Position numbers and translations under genes: made by a program
Shown: positions 41,615 to 50,381 of the stretch, piece by piece
Position numbering within the stretch: position 1 is the first letter of the stretch
How the letters are laid out: the number at the start of each line of letters is the position of its first letter
Notes under the pieces: generated by a model
Databases searched by the model: none
What the model was told of the DNA's origin: nothing
What the model saw: only the letters and a program-made list of their open reading frames with translations
Origin: Dermacoccus nishinomiyaensis
Lineage (GTDB): Bacteria > Actinomycetota > Actinomycetes > Actinomycetales > Dermatophilaceae
Assembly: GCF_900447535.1 (NCBI RefSeq)
Contig: NZ_UFXX01000001.1
Coordinates: 186,001 to 250,000 of the forward strand
Direction: 5' to 3'
DNA: 64,000 nt

Positions 41615-43431
41615 AGCGGCGCTCGACAGCCGCCACGGAGACAGCCGCCACGGCGCAGGCGGCGGGCGCGACTCCCGTCGTCAGTGATCGCGGCACCCTT
41701 CGGCGCGGCCTGCAGCTCGCACCCGAGATGACGCGTGGGCTCGGGTGGACCCTGCTGCTCGCTCTCGTCGCGACGACGAGCAACGTCATCGTCCCCATGA
41801 CGATCCAGCGCGCGATCGATGACGGCATCCTCGCGCCGGGCGGCATCGACCTCGGTGTCGTGCGCTGGACGTGTGCGCTCGCGGTGGTCGGCGTCGTCGT
41901 CGCCGGGCTGTGCTCGTACGTGATGAACGTGCGGCTGTTCAAGGCGTCGGAGGCGGGTCTCGCGACGTTGCGCGTCAAGGCGTTCGCGCACGTGCATGCG
42001 CTGTCGACGTTGACGCTCAACGCATCGCGGCGCGGTTCGATGGTCTCGCGCGTGACGAGTGACGTCGACCAGATCTCGATGTTCGTGCAGCGCGGCGGCA
42101 TGATGCTCATCGTCTCGATCGGGCAGTTGCTCGTCGCGACGGCCCTGATGCTGTGGTACTCGCCGCTGCTGACGGCCGTCGTGTGGGCGACGTTCGTGCC
42201 GCTCGTGTTCCTGCTGCGGCACTTCCAGCGCGTCGTCGGGCGGGCGTACGGCGTCGTGCGTGAGCGCGTCGCGGACATGCTCAGTGCGATCTCGGAGTCG
42301 GTCGCGGGTGCCGCGACTGTGCGGTTGTTCGGGGTGCAGGAGCGCACGCAGGCGCGCATGGACGAGACGATCGAACGTCAGCGTCGTGCGGCCATCAGCG
42401 CGCAGATCCGCGCGGTCGGTGCGTTCGTGTCCGGGCAGGGCATCTCGGGGCTCGCGCTCGTCCTCGTGCTCGCCGTCGGCGCGTGGCAGGGGGCGCACGG
42501 GCGGATGAGCGTCGGTGAGATCACGGCGTTCGTGTTCCTGACGAACCTGTTCACGCAGCCGGTGCAGACGGCGACGGAGGTGCTCAACGACCTGCAGAAC
42601 GCGCTCGCCGGGTGGCGTCGCATCATCGAGGTGCTCGACACGCCACTCGAGGTCGAGCCGCCCACCGAGCCGGTGACGTTGCCGCGAGGGCCCGTCGGGG
42701 TCGAATTCAATGACGTGACGTTCGCGTATCGCGCGGGCGACAAGCCCGCTATCGTCGGGCTGACGGCGTCGGTGGCCGCAGGTCGTCGTGTCGCCGTCGT
42801 CGGTGAGACCGGTTCGGGCAAGAGCACGCTCGCGAAGTTGCTGACACGACTCGTCGATCCGTCCGACGGTGTCGTGCGTCTCGGAGCCGTCGATCTGCGC
42901 GACCTCGACGACGCGTCGCTACGCGCGTCCGTCGCGTACCTGCCGCAGGAAGGGTTCTTGTTCGACGGCACGATCGCCGACAACGTGCGCTTCGCGCGCC
43001 CCGACCTGTCGAATGAGGACGTCGCCGCCGCGTTCGACGCCATCGGCTGCGGCGCGTGGTTGGCGGGGCAGCCCGCCGGAGTACAGACGCAGGTCGGCGC
43101 TCGCGGCGGGCGGTTGAGTGCGGGGGAGCGGCAGCTCGTGGCGCTCGCGCGCACGTACGTCGCGGGCCCTGACGTGCTCGTGCTCGACGAGGCGACCTCC
43201 AGCGTCGATCCCACGACGGACGTCGCCGTGGGTCGAGCGCTCGATCAGTTGATGACCGGCCGCACGAGCGTCGTCATCGCGCACCGCCTCGCGAGCGCCG
43301 AGAGTGCCGACGAGGTGTGGGTCATGGACGCAGGGCGCCTCGTGCAGCGAGGCCCGCACACGGCGCTCGTCGCCGCCGGCGGGCCCTATGCGCGCCTGCA
43401 CGCCGGCTGGGTGGCGTCGCACGCGCATTGA
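41611..43431 (+). CDS. ABC exporter half-transporter 2 (consensus Walker B)
   Basis: 606 residues: six-helix exporter domain then ATPase with Walker A GETGSGKST, Q-loop LPQEGFLFDG, signature LSAGERQLVALAR, Walker B VLVLDEATSSVD and H-loop IAHRLAS. The altered signature (LSAGE) complements the altered Walker B of partner 1, so the heterodimer has one intact and one degenerate site, as in BmrC/BmrD or TM287/288. ATGA overlap with partner 1. Probably a drug or lipid exporter; substrate unknown. Confidence 0.92.
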   Translation: MKRRSTAATETAATAQAAGATPVVSDRGTLRRGLQLAPEMTRGLGWTLLLALVATTSNVIVPMTIQRAIDDGILAPGGIDLGVVRWTCALAVVGVVVAGLCSYVMNVRLFKASEAGLATLRVKAFAHVHALSTLTLNASRRGSMVSRVTSDVDQISMFVQRGGMMLIVSIGQLLVATALMLWYSPLLTAVVWATFVPLVFLLRHFQRVVGRAYGVVRERVADMLSAISESVAGAATVRLFGVQERTQARMDETIERQRRAAISAQIRAVGAFVSGQGISGLALVLVLAVGAWQGAHGRMSVGEITAFVFLTNLFTQPVQTATEVLNDLQNALAGWRRIIEVLDTPLEVEPPTEPVTLPRGPVGVEFNDVTFAYRAGDKPAIVGLTASVAAGRRVAVVGETGSGKSTLAKLLTRLVDPSDGVVRLGAVDLRDLDDASLRASVAYLPQEGFLFDGTIADNVRFARPDLSNEDVAAAFDAIGCGAWLAGQPAGVQTQVGARGGRLSAGERQLVALARTYVAGPDVLVLDEATSSVDPTTDVAVGRALDQLMTGRTSVVIAHRLASAESADEVWVMDAGRLVQRGPHTALVAAGGPYARLHAGWVASHAH

Positions 43432-43480
43432 CGTCTGGGCCATGGCAATCTGTCCCGAGTGGCCCGAGCGCCGGGCGCCC

Positions 43481-43538
43481 GATGGCGGGTAACACGGAGG
43501 CAGGTTGCTACTCGCCATCGCGTGAGTTACCCGCCATC
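43481..43538. terminator. Inverted repeat between converging ABC and WYL genes
   Basis: GATGGCGGGTAAC (43481-43493) and GTTACCCGCCATC (43526-43538) are perfect 13-base inverted copies. A third, imperfect copy in the right-arm orientation lies inside the loop (43504-43519, GTTGCTACTCGCCATC). The right arm includes the end of the WYL gene. A bidirectional terminator is likely, but the three related copies also resemble a small REP-type element. Confidence 0.6.
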
Positions 43539-44344
43539 CTGCTCGGCGCTCGCTGATTCGTCATCGCCTCGGCTCGTCGCCGAGTTGCCTCCCGGAAGGT
43601 GGTCCGCCGGCAGGGAGCGTCGGTCGAAGTCCGACGTGAGCCACCTCTCGAGTGATTCGTCGGGGAAGGTTGGCGGTGACCGGCCGGTGACGGCGGGGTC
43701 TGCCGTGGCGGAGGTGATCCGGTCGAGGCGGAAAACGCGCCAGTCGCGACGGTGCAGGTCATGGCGGAGGAGGTACCAGCGGCCCTCGCGGATGAAGCAG
43801 ATGAGCGGTTGCACCTGTCGATCGCAGACACGGCCGTCGCCGTCGGAATGGCGAAGTGCACGATGCCACGTTGGGCGGCTGTCGACGAGCAGACCGTGCA
43901 GGCGCGCGTCGACAGGCTCGAGCCCACTCGTCAGCACGTTGGTCGCCGTCGCGGTCGCGACGGCTCGTCGACGCAGCGACCCCGGCAGCAGGCGTTCGAG
44001 CTTGGCGCGCACGACTGTGGCGTCCGTCGCCCCGGGGCTGTCTCCTTCGAGACCTGCCCCCTCGAGCACGAGCAGGGCCGTGACGAGGGTGGACACCTCG
44101 TCGGCGTCGAGTACGAGGGGCGGGATCGTGACGCCCGAGTCCAGGCGGTAGCCGCCGCCGGGACCGGGCGTGACCGCACGCTGTAACCGAGGCTGCGCAA
44201 GCTAGCGACACCGCGTCGGACGGATCGCGGCCCCGTGGCAAGACGCATGGCGAGATCAGCCACGGAGCACCATCGGCCCGTCTGGAGCAGACCCAACGAT
44301 TCGAGGGTACGCGACGAAGGACTCGTGACGGGCTTGTGGGACAT
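43527..44344 (-). pseudogene. YafY/WYL-type transcriptional regulator, frameshifted
   Basis: Reverse strand. The N-terminal HTH (SRTLESLGLLQTGRW, VADLAMRLATGPRSVRRGV, SLGYSV) is in one frame; the expected continuation GPGGGYRLDSGVTIPPLVLD, then the WYL domain (EGRWYLLRHDLHRRDWRVF) is in another. The frames would join if one base were restored near 44163-44168 (in CGCCCGGTCC on the reverse strand). WYL proteins bind DNA and small ligands or nucleic acid. ATG 44344 has GACAAT six bases upstream. Divergent from the NAD(P)-binding gene, its probable target. Sequencing error is possible. Confidence 0.8.
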
Positions 44345-44394
44345 GCGTTCATTGTCGTGCGAGATGAGGACCGGAACCGTCTGCATCTGGTCCT

Positions 44395-44400
44395 AGCGTC
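44395..44400 (+). promoter_or_regulatory. Candidate -10 (TAGCGT) of the NAD(P)-binding gene
   Basis: TAGCGT lies in the 102-base divergent region, about 47 bases before ATG 44447, which has AGGAAAGGG as ribosome-binding site. The opposite WYL gene starts at 44344, so its product could act here. Confidence 0.4.
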
Positions 44401-44446
44401 ATTCCACGAGGGCGCGGGCACACCGCCGCTCAGGAAAGGGTGATCG

Positions 44447-45320
44447 ATGCGCATCGCCATCACGACACCCAATGGAAACGTGGGTCGCCACCTGATTCGT
44501 ATGCTCGTCCGAGTCGGGGTACGGCCCGTGCTCTTGGCACGGCATCCCGCGCAGATCGCGCGGGAACTGCGCCCCCTCGTCGACATCGTCGAGGCGGATT
44601 CGCTGGACCGCGACGAGGTCGTCGCCGCGACTCGCGGGATTGATGCCGTGTACTGGGTGAATCCGAGCCCGATGACCGCTGATCCGCTCGCTGAGCATGC
44701 TCGGGCGAGCGAGGCAATCGTGGGTGCCGTCCGCGCGAACGGCATCAGGCGCGTCGTGTTCCACAGCAGCGTGGGGGCAGAGAAGCGCCACTGTGTGGGA
44801 GGGATCGACGGCCTTGCCGCGACGGAGTTGTCGCTCGACGCGCTCGACGTCGACGTCACGCACCTGCGGTGCGGTTATTTCTTCTCCAACCTCACCCGGC
44901 ACCTGGCGGCGATCCGCCAGGGCGAAACCGACACGGTGCTCCGGGTTGATCACGCATTCAGCTGGGTGGCGCCGCGTGACGTCGCCGAGATGGCGGCACT
45001 CTGCCTCCTTGACGAGGGGTGGCAGGCGCGTCATGTCCGAGCGGTTCACGGGTCGCGGGATCTCTCGTGGCGCGACGTCACGCGCATTCTCTTCGACCAC
45101 GTGGGAAATGCGGTGGCGGCGCGCCAGATCAGCGATGCGGCGTGATGTCCCGCTACCTGGGGCCGGGCTCGCCCGTGGTCTCGCGCAGGCGTTACTGGGG
45201 ATGAGCACCGGAATCCGCGATGATTTCCGTCCCGAGCAGGGGCGGACCCCCGCCACCACGACGCCGACGCAGCTCGCGGGCTGGGTGTACGACGAGCTGC
45301 TGCCGATCATGGGTGCGTGA
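44447..45320 (+). pseudogene. NmrA-like NAD(P)-binding protein, frameshifted near its 3' end
   Basis: The first frame (44447-45145, 232 residues) has the Rossmann start MRIAITTPNGNVGRHLIRML, YWVNPSP and the VVFHSSVGAEK/GYFFSNLTRHL segments of NmrA-like short-chain proteins, then stops after ARQISDAA. The family's C-terminal part, including LGMSTGIRDDFRPEQGRT and WVYDELLPIMG, continues to 45320 in the next frame. Removing one base near 45137 joins them into about 290 residues, the usual length. Either a recent mutation or a sequence error. Confidence 0.8.
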
Positions 45321-45439
45321 CGATCGGGTTGGGCAGTCGCGTTTGAGGATCAGCTTTGGAAGCGCCGCCGGCGCCCGCGCGGGCGTGGTCAGTGAGAGCC
45401 GGCTCAATGGATCTTTCATGTGACGGAGCCTACCCCTAT

Positions 45440-45455
45440 TCGAACATGTGTGCGA
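45440..45455 (+). promoter_or_regulatory. LexA-like SOS box upstream of the DUF222-HNH gene
   Basis: TCGAACATGTGTGCGA differs at one base from the actinobacterial LexA consensus TCGAAC-N4-GTTCGA. It overlaps the -10 hexamer by two bases, so a bound LexA would block RNA polymerase. SOS control is known for related DUF222 (13E12-type) genes in mycobacteria. Confidence 0.65.
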
Positions 45456-45459
45456 TAAT
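45454..45459 (+). promoter_or_regulatory. -10 element GATAAT for the DUF222-HNH gene
   Basis: GATAAT is followed by TGGGTC and ATG 45466, the leaderless geometry seen repeatedly in the window. Confidence 0.5.
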
Positions 45460-45465
45460 TGGGTC

Positions 45466-47046
45466 ATGGAAACGCTAGAGATGACGGACGCGGCGAACAT
45501 CGTCGCGCGTCTCTCTGAGCTGCCCGGTGAGGCTGTCCTGGCCGTTTGGGGCGAGCTGACGACGCGGGTCGCAGAGGAGGTTCTCACCGATCCGGCATCG
45601 CTCGTTCCGCTCACCGATGGAGGCGCGAGCCTGGACGGTCGGTTGGACGCCCTGATGAGTCACCGTCGCCACCTTGAACGCGCTGCGGCGCTCACACAAC
45701 GTGTTGCACGCAGCGCCGAAGCGGTCACGCACATGCTGGCCTCCGAACACCATGACAGTGTGCGTCGCCACGACGTCCTCAGCGGCGAGGCGATGGGTGA
45801 GGGCGCGTCCGACGATTCTCGGGCCTACGACGTCGAGGCCGGCGAGTTCGCGGCCTCAGCGCTCGGCGGCGCACTCGGGCTGACGGCGCCCGCCGCCCGG
45901 GCGATGGCGGCGGGGGCTTCGACGCTGCGTGCGCGCCATCCCGGCCTGCTGGCGGCCTCGGCACGCGGAGACGGCTCCGTGCGGGTGGCGGCGATGCTGG
46001 CGGGGGAGCTCGCGCACCTCGAGGCGGACGCTGCGCGCTCCGTGGCACAGATGCTCATCGACAGCGGAGATCATCGACGCGCTCACCAGGCGGCGCGGCA
46101 GGCGTGCCGCAAGACCCTGCGTCGGCTCGGTCTCACTCGCCCTGCCGACGAGGTCGAGGTGGAGTCGACGCGCGGGGTGTGGTTCGAGCCGCACCTCGAG
46201 TTCGAGTCGCTGTGCACGATGACAGCCGTTCTCGACACCTACGACGCCACGGCCATCCAGGCCGTGATGGAGGAACGTGCGCGGCGCCTGCAGGAGAACT
46301 CTGCCCCCGGCGCTCGGCTTTTCGTCGGCGCAGCGCGGGCTGACGCGCTCACCGACCTCATCCTCGAGAACTGCACCGTGACGGCCACGCTGAACCTGCA
46401 GGTGCCGATCATCGCGCGACCTCCCGACCCGTCGAGATCCGCCGTCGCGGGGCTCCTCGACCCGCCGAGATCCACGGGCGTCCCGGACGCGGAGGACGTG
46501 TCCGACCTGCTTGACGCGAGGGTCCCTCGGCCCGCCATTGGAGTGCCGCCGGGTCATTCCCCGGCGTCGCCCGCAACGTCGTCGATGGTCCTGGGTGCCT
46601 GTGGCGTGCGCGGCGTCGGTGTTCTTTCTGCTGGCGTCGTCGCCCGCCTCGCCGCTACGGCTGGTGTGGGATTCACGGCGACGCTCGCGTCGCACCACGG
46701 GTGTGGTCGCATCACGACGCTGGCCACCACGACGGCTGCTCACCGCCCAAGTGTCGGCATCGCCAAGCTCGTGCGGGAGCGCGACGGCGTGTGCCGCTTC
46801 CCGTTCTGCGAAACGGCCGCCTCGCGGTGCGACCTCGACCACGTCATGCCGTTCGACCAGGGCGGGCCGACGAGCGCGACCAACCTGCAGGCGCTGTGTC
46901 GTCACCATCACCGCGCCAAGACCCACGGGGGCTTCCGCGTGAGGATGACGCCCGACGGCGTCTGCACGTGGCTGTCGCCCTCCGGTGCCCGCTGGGTCAC
47001 CGAACCCGGCGGCATCACACACGCCGACGCCGTTCGCGCCGCCTGA
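45466..47046 (+). CDS. DUF222 / HNH endonuclease domain protein (13E12-type)
   Basis: 526 residues. The N-terminal two thirds are the alpha-helical Ala-rich DUF222 domain; the C-terminus (about 440-490) is an HNH nuclease with CRFPFC, CDLDHVMPFDQGG, NLQALCRHHHRAKTHGGF, i.e. two zinc-type Cys pairs and the His-Asn-His core. Such proteins are multicopy and mobile in actinobacteria; their role is uncertain. ATG 45466 is chosen by its -10 element; an upstream ATG at 45448 lies inside the operator region. The LexA-like box suggests DNA-damage induction. Confidence 0.9.
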   Translation: METLEMTDAANIVARLSELPGEAVLAVWGELTTRVAEEVLTDPASLVPLTDGGASLDGRLDALMSHRRHLERAAALTQRVARSAEAVTHMLASEHHDSVRRHDVLSGEAMGEGASDDSRAYDVEAGEFAASALGGALGLTAPAARAMAAGASTLRARHPGLLAASARGDGSVRVAAMLAGELAHLEADAARSVAQMLIDSGDHRRAHQAARQACRKTLRRLGLTRPADEVEVESTRGVWFEPHLEFESLCTMTAVLDTYDATAIQAVMEERARRLQENSAPGARLFVGAARADALTDLILENCTVTATLNLQVPIIARPPDPSRSAVAGLLDPPRSTGVPDAEDVSDLLDARVPRPAIGVPPGHSPASPATSSMVLGACGVRGVGVLSAGVVARLAATAGVGFTATLASHHGCGRITTLATTTAAHRPSVGIAKLVRERDGVCRFPFCETAASRCDLDHVMPFDQGGPTSATNLQALCRHHHRAKTHGGFRVRMTPDGVCTWLSPSGARWVTEPGGITHADAVRAA

Positions 47047-47452
47047 CGGCCCTCGCGGCCCTGCGGCCCCGGCTGCCTGCCGAACCCTGATCTCACGTGC
47101 TCCGCGCTCTCGGTGCGCCGCCGCTCAATCCTGGTCTGGCGAGGTCTGTGCCCGCTACCTACTGCTCGAACCTGGTCTGACGGCGCAGTCATTCCCCGGC
47201 CACAACCCGCGGCCCATTTCATGTCCCGGGCGCGTTCACTTTCCCGGGCGCAGCATCATCGACACGGCGGCACCACGCACGCCGGCGCCACACCTGTTCG
47301 CGCGGCCTGACGACTCGGTGACGCCCGCCTCCACCTCGCCAGTCGTGTCGGCGACACCGCGTCCGAACCCTCGCTCGGATGCCTGGGTGAGATCACGCTG
47401 AGGGAGAACTCCACCCGTTCATGCGACGTCAGCGTGGGATAAGGCCGCGCTG

Positions 47453-47546
47453 GATCCCCGCCGTCATCCGCCGTGCGCGGGTGCGGGGTCAGGCGCAGCT
47501 GCGTCCCCGTCGCGATCCGCGATGCGCGGGAGCGTGAGGTCAGGCG
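47453..47546 (+). repeat. Imperfect tandem repeat (two copies, about 46-49 bases)
   Basis: Copies 47453-47495 and 47501-47546 share TCCCCG, ATCCGC, TGCGCGGG and GGTCAGGCG in the same order. A weaker third copy (ATCCGCGAGGTGCCAGCG) follows at about 47565. No coding meaning is evident. Confidence 0.6.
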
Positions 47547-47616
47547 GCGTTGGGGCCCGCAGTGATCCGCGAGGTGCCAGCGCGAGACACCGCGACGGGT
47601 TGTCAGGGCCACTTGG

Positions 47617-47622
47617 CACAAT
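47617..47622 (+). promoter_or_regulatory. -10-like CACAAT before hisI
   Basis: CACAAT is followed by seven bases and ATG 47630, so the mRNA would start at the hisI start codon. This favours ATG 47630 over the in-frame ATG at 47621. Confidence 0.4.
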
Positions 47623-47629
47623 GGCCCCC

Positions 47630-48148
47630 ATGTCTTCGCCCGAGCCTTCATCGCCGCTCAGCCCTGACGTCGCGCAGCGCCTCAAGCGCGACGACGCGGG
47701 TCTCGTCGCCGCGATCATCCAGGACGACACGAACGGTGACGTGCTCATGCTCGGCTGGATGGACGACGAGGCGCTGCGCCGCACGCTGAGCGAGGGGCGC
47801 GTGACGTTCTGGTCGCGCAGCCGCGGCGAGTACTGGCGCAAGGGCGACACGTCGGGTCACGCGCAGTACGTGCGCAGCGTCGCTCTCGACTGCGACGGCG
47901 ACGCGTTGCTCGTCCGCGTCGACCAGGTCGGCGCCGCATGCCACACCGGCGAACGCAGCTGCTTCTTCACCGACCTCGACGCCGCCGTCTGCAGTGATGG
48001 CGCGATCGCGTCCACCGGAACCGACGCTGACGCAGCTACCACGGCGCCCACCGGAACCGACGCTGCGGACGCAGCCACGACAACGTCAACCCCAACCGTC
48101 GCCGCAGACGTACCCGCCACCATGCCCACCCCCAGGAGCAACGCATGA
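47630..48148 (+). CDS. hisI: Phosphoribosyl-AMP cyclohydrolase with low-complexity tail
   Basis: Third step of histidine synthesis. The domain (about 1-122) has [27 protein letters not shown] and the zinc/magnesium ligands in [10 protein letters not shown] and [13 protein letters not shown]. The last 50 residues are an Ala/Thr/Asp-rich tail coded by a tandem repeat, absent from standard HisI. ATGA overlap with trpE shows coupling of his and trp genes. Confidence 0.94.
   Translation: MSSPEPSSPLSPDVAQRLKRDDAGLVAAIIQDDTNGDVLMLGWMDDEALRRTLSEGRVTFWSRSRGEYWRKGDTSGHAQYVRSVALDCDGDALLVRVDQVGAACHTGERSCFFTDLDAAVCSDGAIASTGTDADAATTAPTGTDAADAATTTSTPTVAADVPATMPTPRSNA
48011..48085 (+). repeat. Tandem repeat coding the HisI tail
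   Basis: Two imperfect copies (48011-48046 and 48047-48085) both begin with CCACCGGAACCGACGCT and differ by a 3-base insert, giving [12 protein letters not shown] and [13 protein letters not shown]. Typical of slippage-driven linker growth. Confidence 0.7.
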
Positions 48149-49704
48149 CTGCCGCAGCCGAGCCGGAGACGAGCCTCGCCGCCGACCTCACCTGGGGCGC
48201 GACGTGGCCGAGCGTCGAGTTGTTCGAGCACCTCGCGGGTGGGCGTCGCGTCATCCCCGTCGTGCGCAAGCTGCTCGCCGACGCGGAGACACCCATCGGC
48301 ATCTACCGCAAGCTGGCGCGCGACGAGCCGGGCACGTTCCTGCTGGAATCGGCGGAGCACGGCGGCGTGTGGTCGCGCTACTCGTTCATCGGCGCCGCGA
48401 GCCGCGCGACGCTCACCGAGCGTGACGGCGACGTCGTCTGGCTCGGCGACGTGCCGACGGGGCTGCCGACGACAGGCCTGGCGGTCGATGCCCTACGCGC
48501 GTCCCTGCAGGCACTTCACACCGAACGCATCGCCGGCCTGCCGCCGCTGACGAGCGGTTTCGTCGGCGCGATCGGCTACGACGCGGTGCGTCGCTGGGAG
48601 AAGATCGGCAACCACGCCGACGACGTCCTCGCGATCCCCGACGTCACGATGTTGCTCGCCACGGATCTCGCCGTCATGGACCATCAGGACGGCTCGCTCC
48701 TGCTCGTCGCCAATGCCGTCAACTTCGACGGCCTCGAACCCGGCGCGCGCGCCGCGTACGACGACGCCGTCGCCCGCCTCGACGCGATGCAGACCCGCCT
48801 CGTCGAACCGGCGGCTTCGACGGTGGCGATCCCGCACGAGCGCGCCCAGGACGTGCGCAGCAGCCACACGCGCGAGCAGTTCCACGACATGGTCGAGTCG
48901 TGCAAGGAGGACATCCGCGCGGGCGAGGCTTTCCAGATCGTCGTCAGCCAGCGATTCAGCGTCGACACGCACGCCGACGCGCTCGATGTCTACCGCGCCC
49001 TGCGCGCGAGCAACCCCAGCCCCTACATGTATCTGCTCCGCCTGCCGCACCCTGACGGCGGCGCGTACGACGTCGTCGGCAGCTCGCCGGAGGCGCTCGT
49101 CAAGGTGACAGGCGAACGCGTTATCACGCACCCGATCGCCGGTTCGCGCCCGCGCGGCAAGACCCCGGAACACGATCAGGAGCTCGCCGACGACCTGCTG
49201 GCCGACCCCAAGGAACGCAGCGAGCACCTCATGCTCGTCGACCTGTCGCGCAACGACCTGCAGCGCGTCTGTCGCGCGGGCACCGTCGAGACGGTCGAGT
49301 TCATGAACATCCGCAACTACAGCCACGTCATCCACCTCGAGTCGACCGTCATCGGCGCACGCCGTGACGACGTCACCGCCTACGACGTGCTCGAGGCGGC
49401 GTTTCCCGCGGGCACCCTCTCGGGCGCGCCGAAACCACGCGCGATGCAGATCATCGAATCGCGCGAGGGCACCCGTCGGGGCATCTACGGCGGCGTCATC
49501 GGCTACTTCGACCTCGCGGGCGACGCCGACGCCGCCATCGCCATCCGCACCGCCGTGCTCAAGGACGGTGTCGCGCACGTCCAGGCGGGCGCCGGCGTCG
49601 TCGCCGACTCGGTGCCGGAGAGCGAATACCAGGAGACGATCAACAAGGCCGCCGCGGCGTTACGCGCCGTCGCGACCGCCGACGGCATGACGGGAATCGC
49701 ATGA
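48145..49704 (+). CDS. trpE: Anthranilate synthase component I
   Basis: Converts chorismate to anthranilate with TrpG. The 519 residues include the tryptophan feedback site [19 protein letters not shown] near the N-terminus, and catalytic blocks [26 protein letters not shown] and [10 protein letters not shown]. trpG and trpD are not in the window, so they must be elsewhere. ATG overlaps hisI; its stop overlaps the membrane-protein gene. Confidence 0.97.
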   Translation: MTAAAEPETSLAADLTWGATWPSVELFEHLAGGRRVIPVVRKLLADAETPIGIYRKLARDEPGTFLLESAEHGGVWSRYSFIGAASRATLTERDGDVVWLGDVPTGLPTTGLAVDALRASLQALHTERIAGLPPLTSGFVGAIGYDAVRRWEKIGNHADDVLAIPDVTMLLATDLAVMDHQDGSLLLVANAVNFDGLEPGARAAYDDAVARLDAMQTRLVEPAASTVAIPHERAQDVRSSHTREQFHDMVESCKEDIRAGEAFQIVVSQRFSVDTHADALDVYRALRASNPSPYMYLLRLPHPDGGAYDVVGSSPEALVKVTGERVITHPIAGSRPRGKTPEHDQELADDLLADPKERSEHLMLVDLSRNDLQRVCRAGTVETVEFMNIRNYSHVIHLESTVIGARRDDVTAYDVLEAAFPAGTLSGAPKPRAMQIIESREGTRRGIYGGVIGYFDLAGDADAAIAIRTAVLKDGVAHVQAGAGVVADSVPESEYQETINKAAAALRAVATADGMTGIA

Positions 49705-50381
49705 GCACCTTCACGACGAAACGCAGCGTCATCCTGCTCAGCCTCATCGCGGCCGTCCTCGCCGCGATCGTCTCGGGGCGCACGTGGATCAACGGCTCCC
49801 TCAACGATGGCGTCATCGCGAGCAGCAAGGTCGACGTCACGGGCAACCAGGCGGTGCCCGGCTACTTCGGCATCGCCCTCGTCGCCGTGGCCGGCGTCCT
49901 TGCCGCCGCGACGGCCGGCCGCATCGCGCGTTGGCCCGCCGCGCTCGTCTCGCTCATCGCCTCGGTCGCGCTGCTCGTCGTCACGCTGCTGACGCTGGGC
50001 GACCCGGCCTCGGCGGTCAAGACTCGGATGACGTCCGTCACCGGCCACAACGGTGAGGCCGTCGCGCGCGGCACGTTCACGCCATGGTTCTGGGCCGCGG
50101 TGTTCGCCGGCCTGCTCAGCGTCGCCGCGTCCCTGCTGGCGCTGCTCGGCGTGCGCCGCTGGGCGGGGCTGTCGAGCCGCTACGACGCGCCGACGGAGAC
50201 CAAGGCGCCGACCACGCACGAGAGCGACTGGGATCTCATGAACCGCGGCATCGACCCGACGGACACCGAGACCGCCCCCGGCTCGCACGAGCCGGACGGG
50301 CCTGACACAATGACCCAGAACAGTTCATCAACGCGCGTGACGGAGACGTCGGCTGCGCAGCACGGCTCCAAGGAGAAATGA
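49701..50381 (+). CDS. Trp biosynthesis-associated membrane protein (TIGR02234-like)
   Basis: 226 residues with four hydrophobic segments (SVILLSLIAAVLAAIVSG; YFGIALVAVAGVLAAATAG; AALVSLIASVALLVVTLLTL; WFWAAVFAGLLSVAASLLAL) and a polar C-terminal tail of about 65 residues. Size, topology and position directly after trpE match the actinobacterial family of Trp-associated membrane proteins, whose function is unknown. Overlaps trpE and the next gene by 4 bases each. Confidence 0.85.
   Translation: MSTFTTKRSVILLSLIAAVLAAIVSGRTWINGSLNDGVIASSKVDVTGNQAVPGYFGIALVAVAGVLAAATAGRIARWPAALVSLIASVALLVVTLLTLGDPASAVKTRMTSVTGHNGEAVARGTFTPWFWAAVFAGLLSVAASLLALLGVRRWAGLSSRYDAPTETKAPTTHESDWDLMNRGIDPTDTETAPGSHEPDGPDTMTQNSSSTRVTETSAAQHGSKEK

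Larger units (their letters stand above)
47047..47629. other. 583-base non-coding stretch between the DUF222 gene and hisI
   Basis: No credible gene on either strand. It contains a short direct repeat CCCGGGCGC (twice near 47224-47250), an imperfect tandem repeat at 47453-47546 and the hisI promoter at its end. Composition is as GC-rich as the neighbours. It may be the scar of the accessory interval that separates hisF from hisI. Confidence 0.6.

Noticed and set aside
44150-44180. Programmed frameshifting in the WYL gene
   Set aside because: No heptameric slippery sequence or stimulatory structure was recognised; a one-base mutation or sequence error is simpler.
43459-44186. Plus-strand open frames opposite the WYL regulator
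   Set aside because: The reverse strand carries clear HTH and WYL motifs; the plus frames are Arg/Ser-rich shadows.
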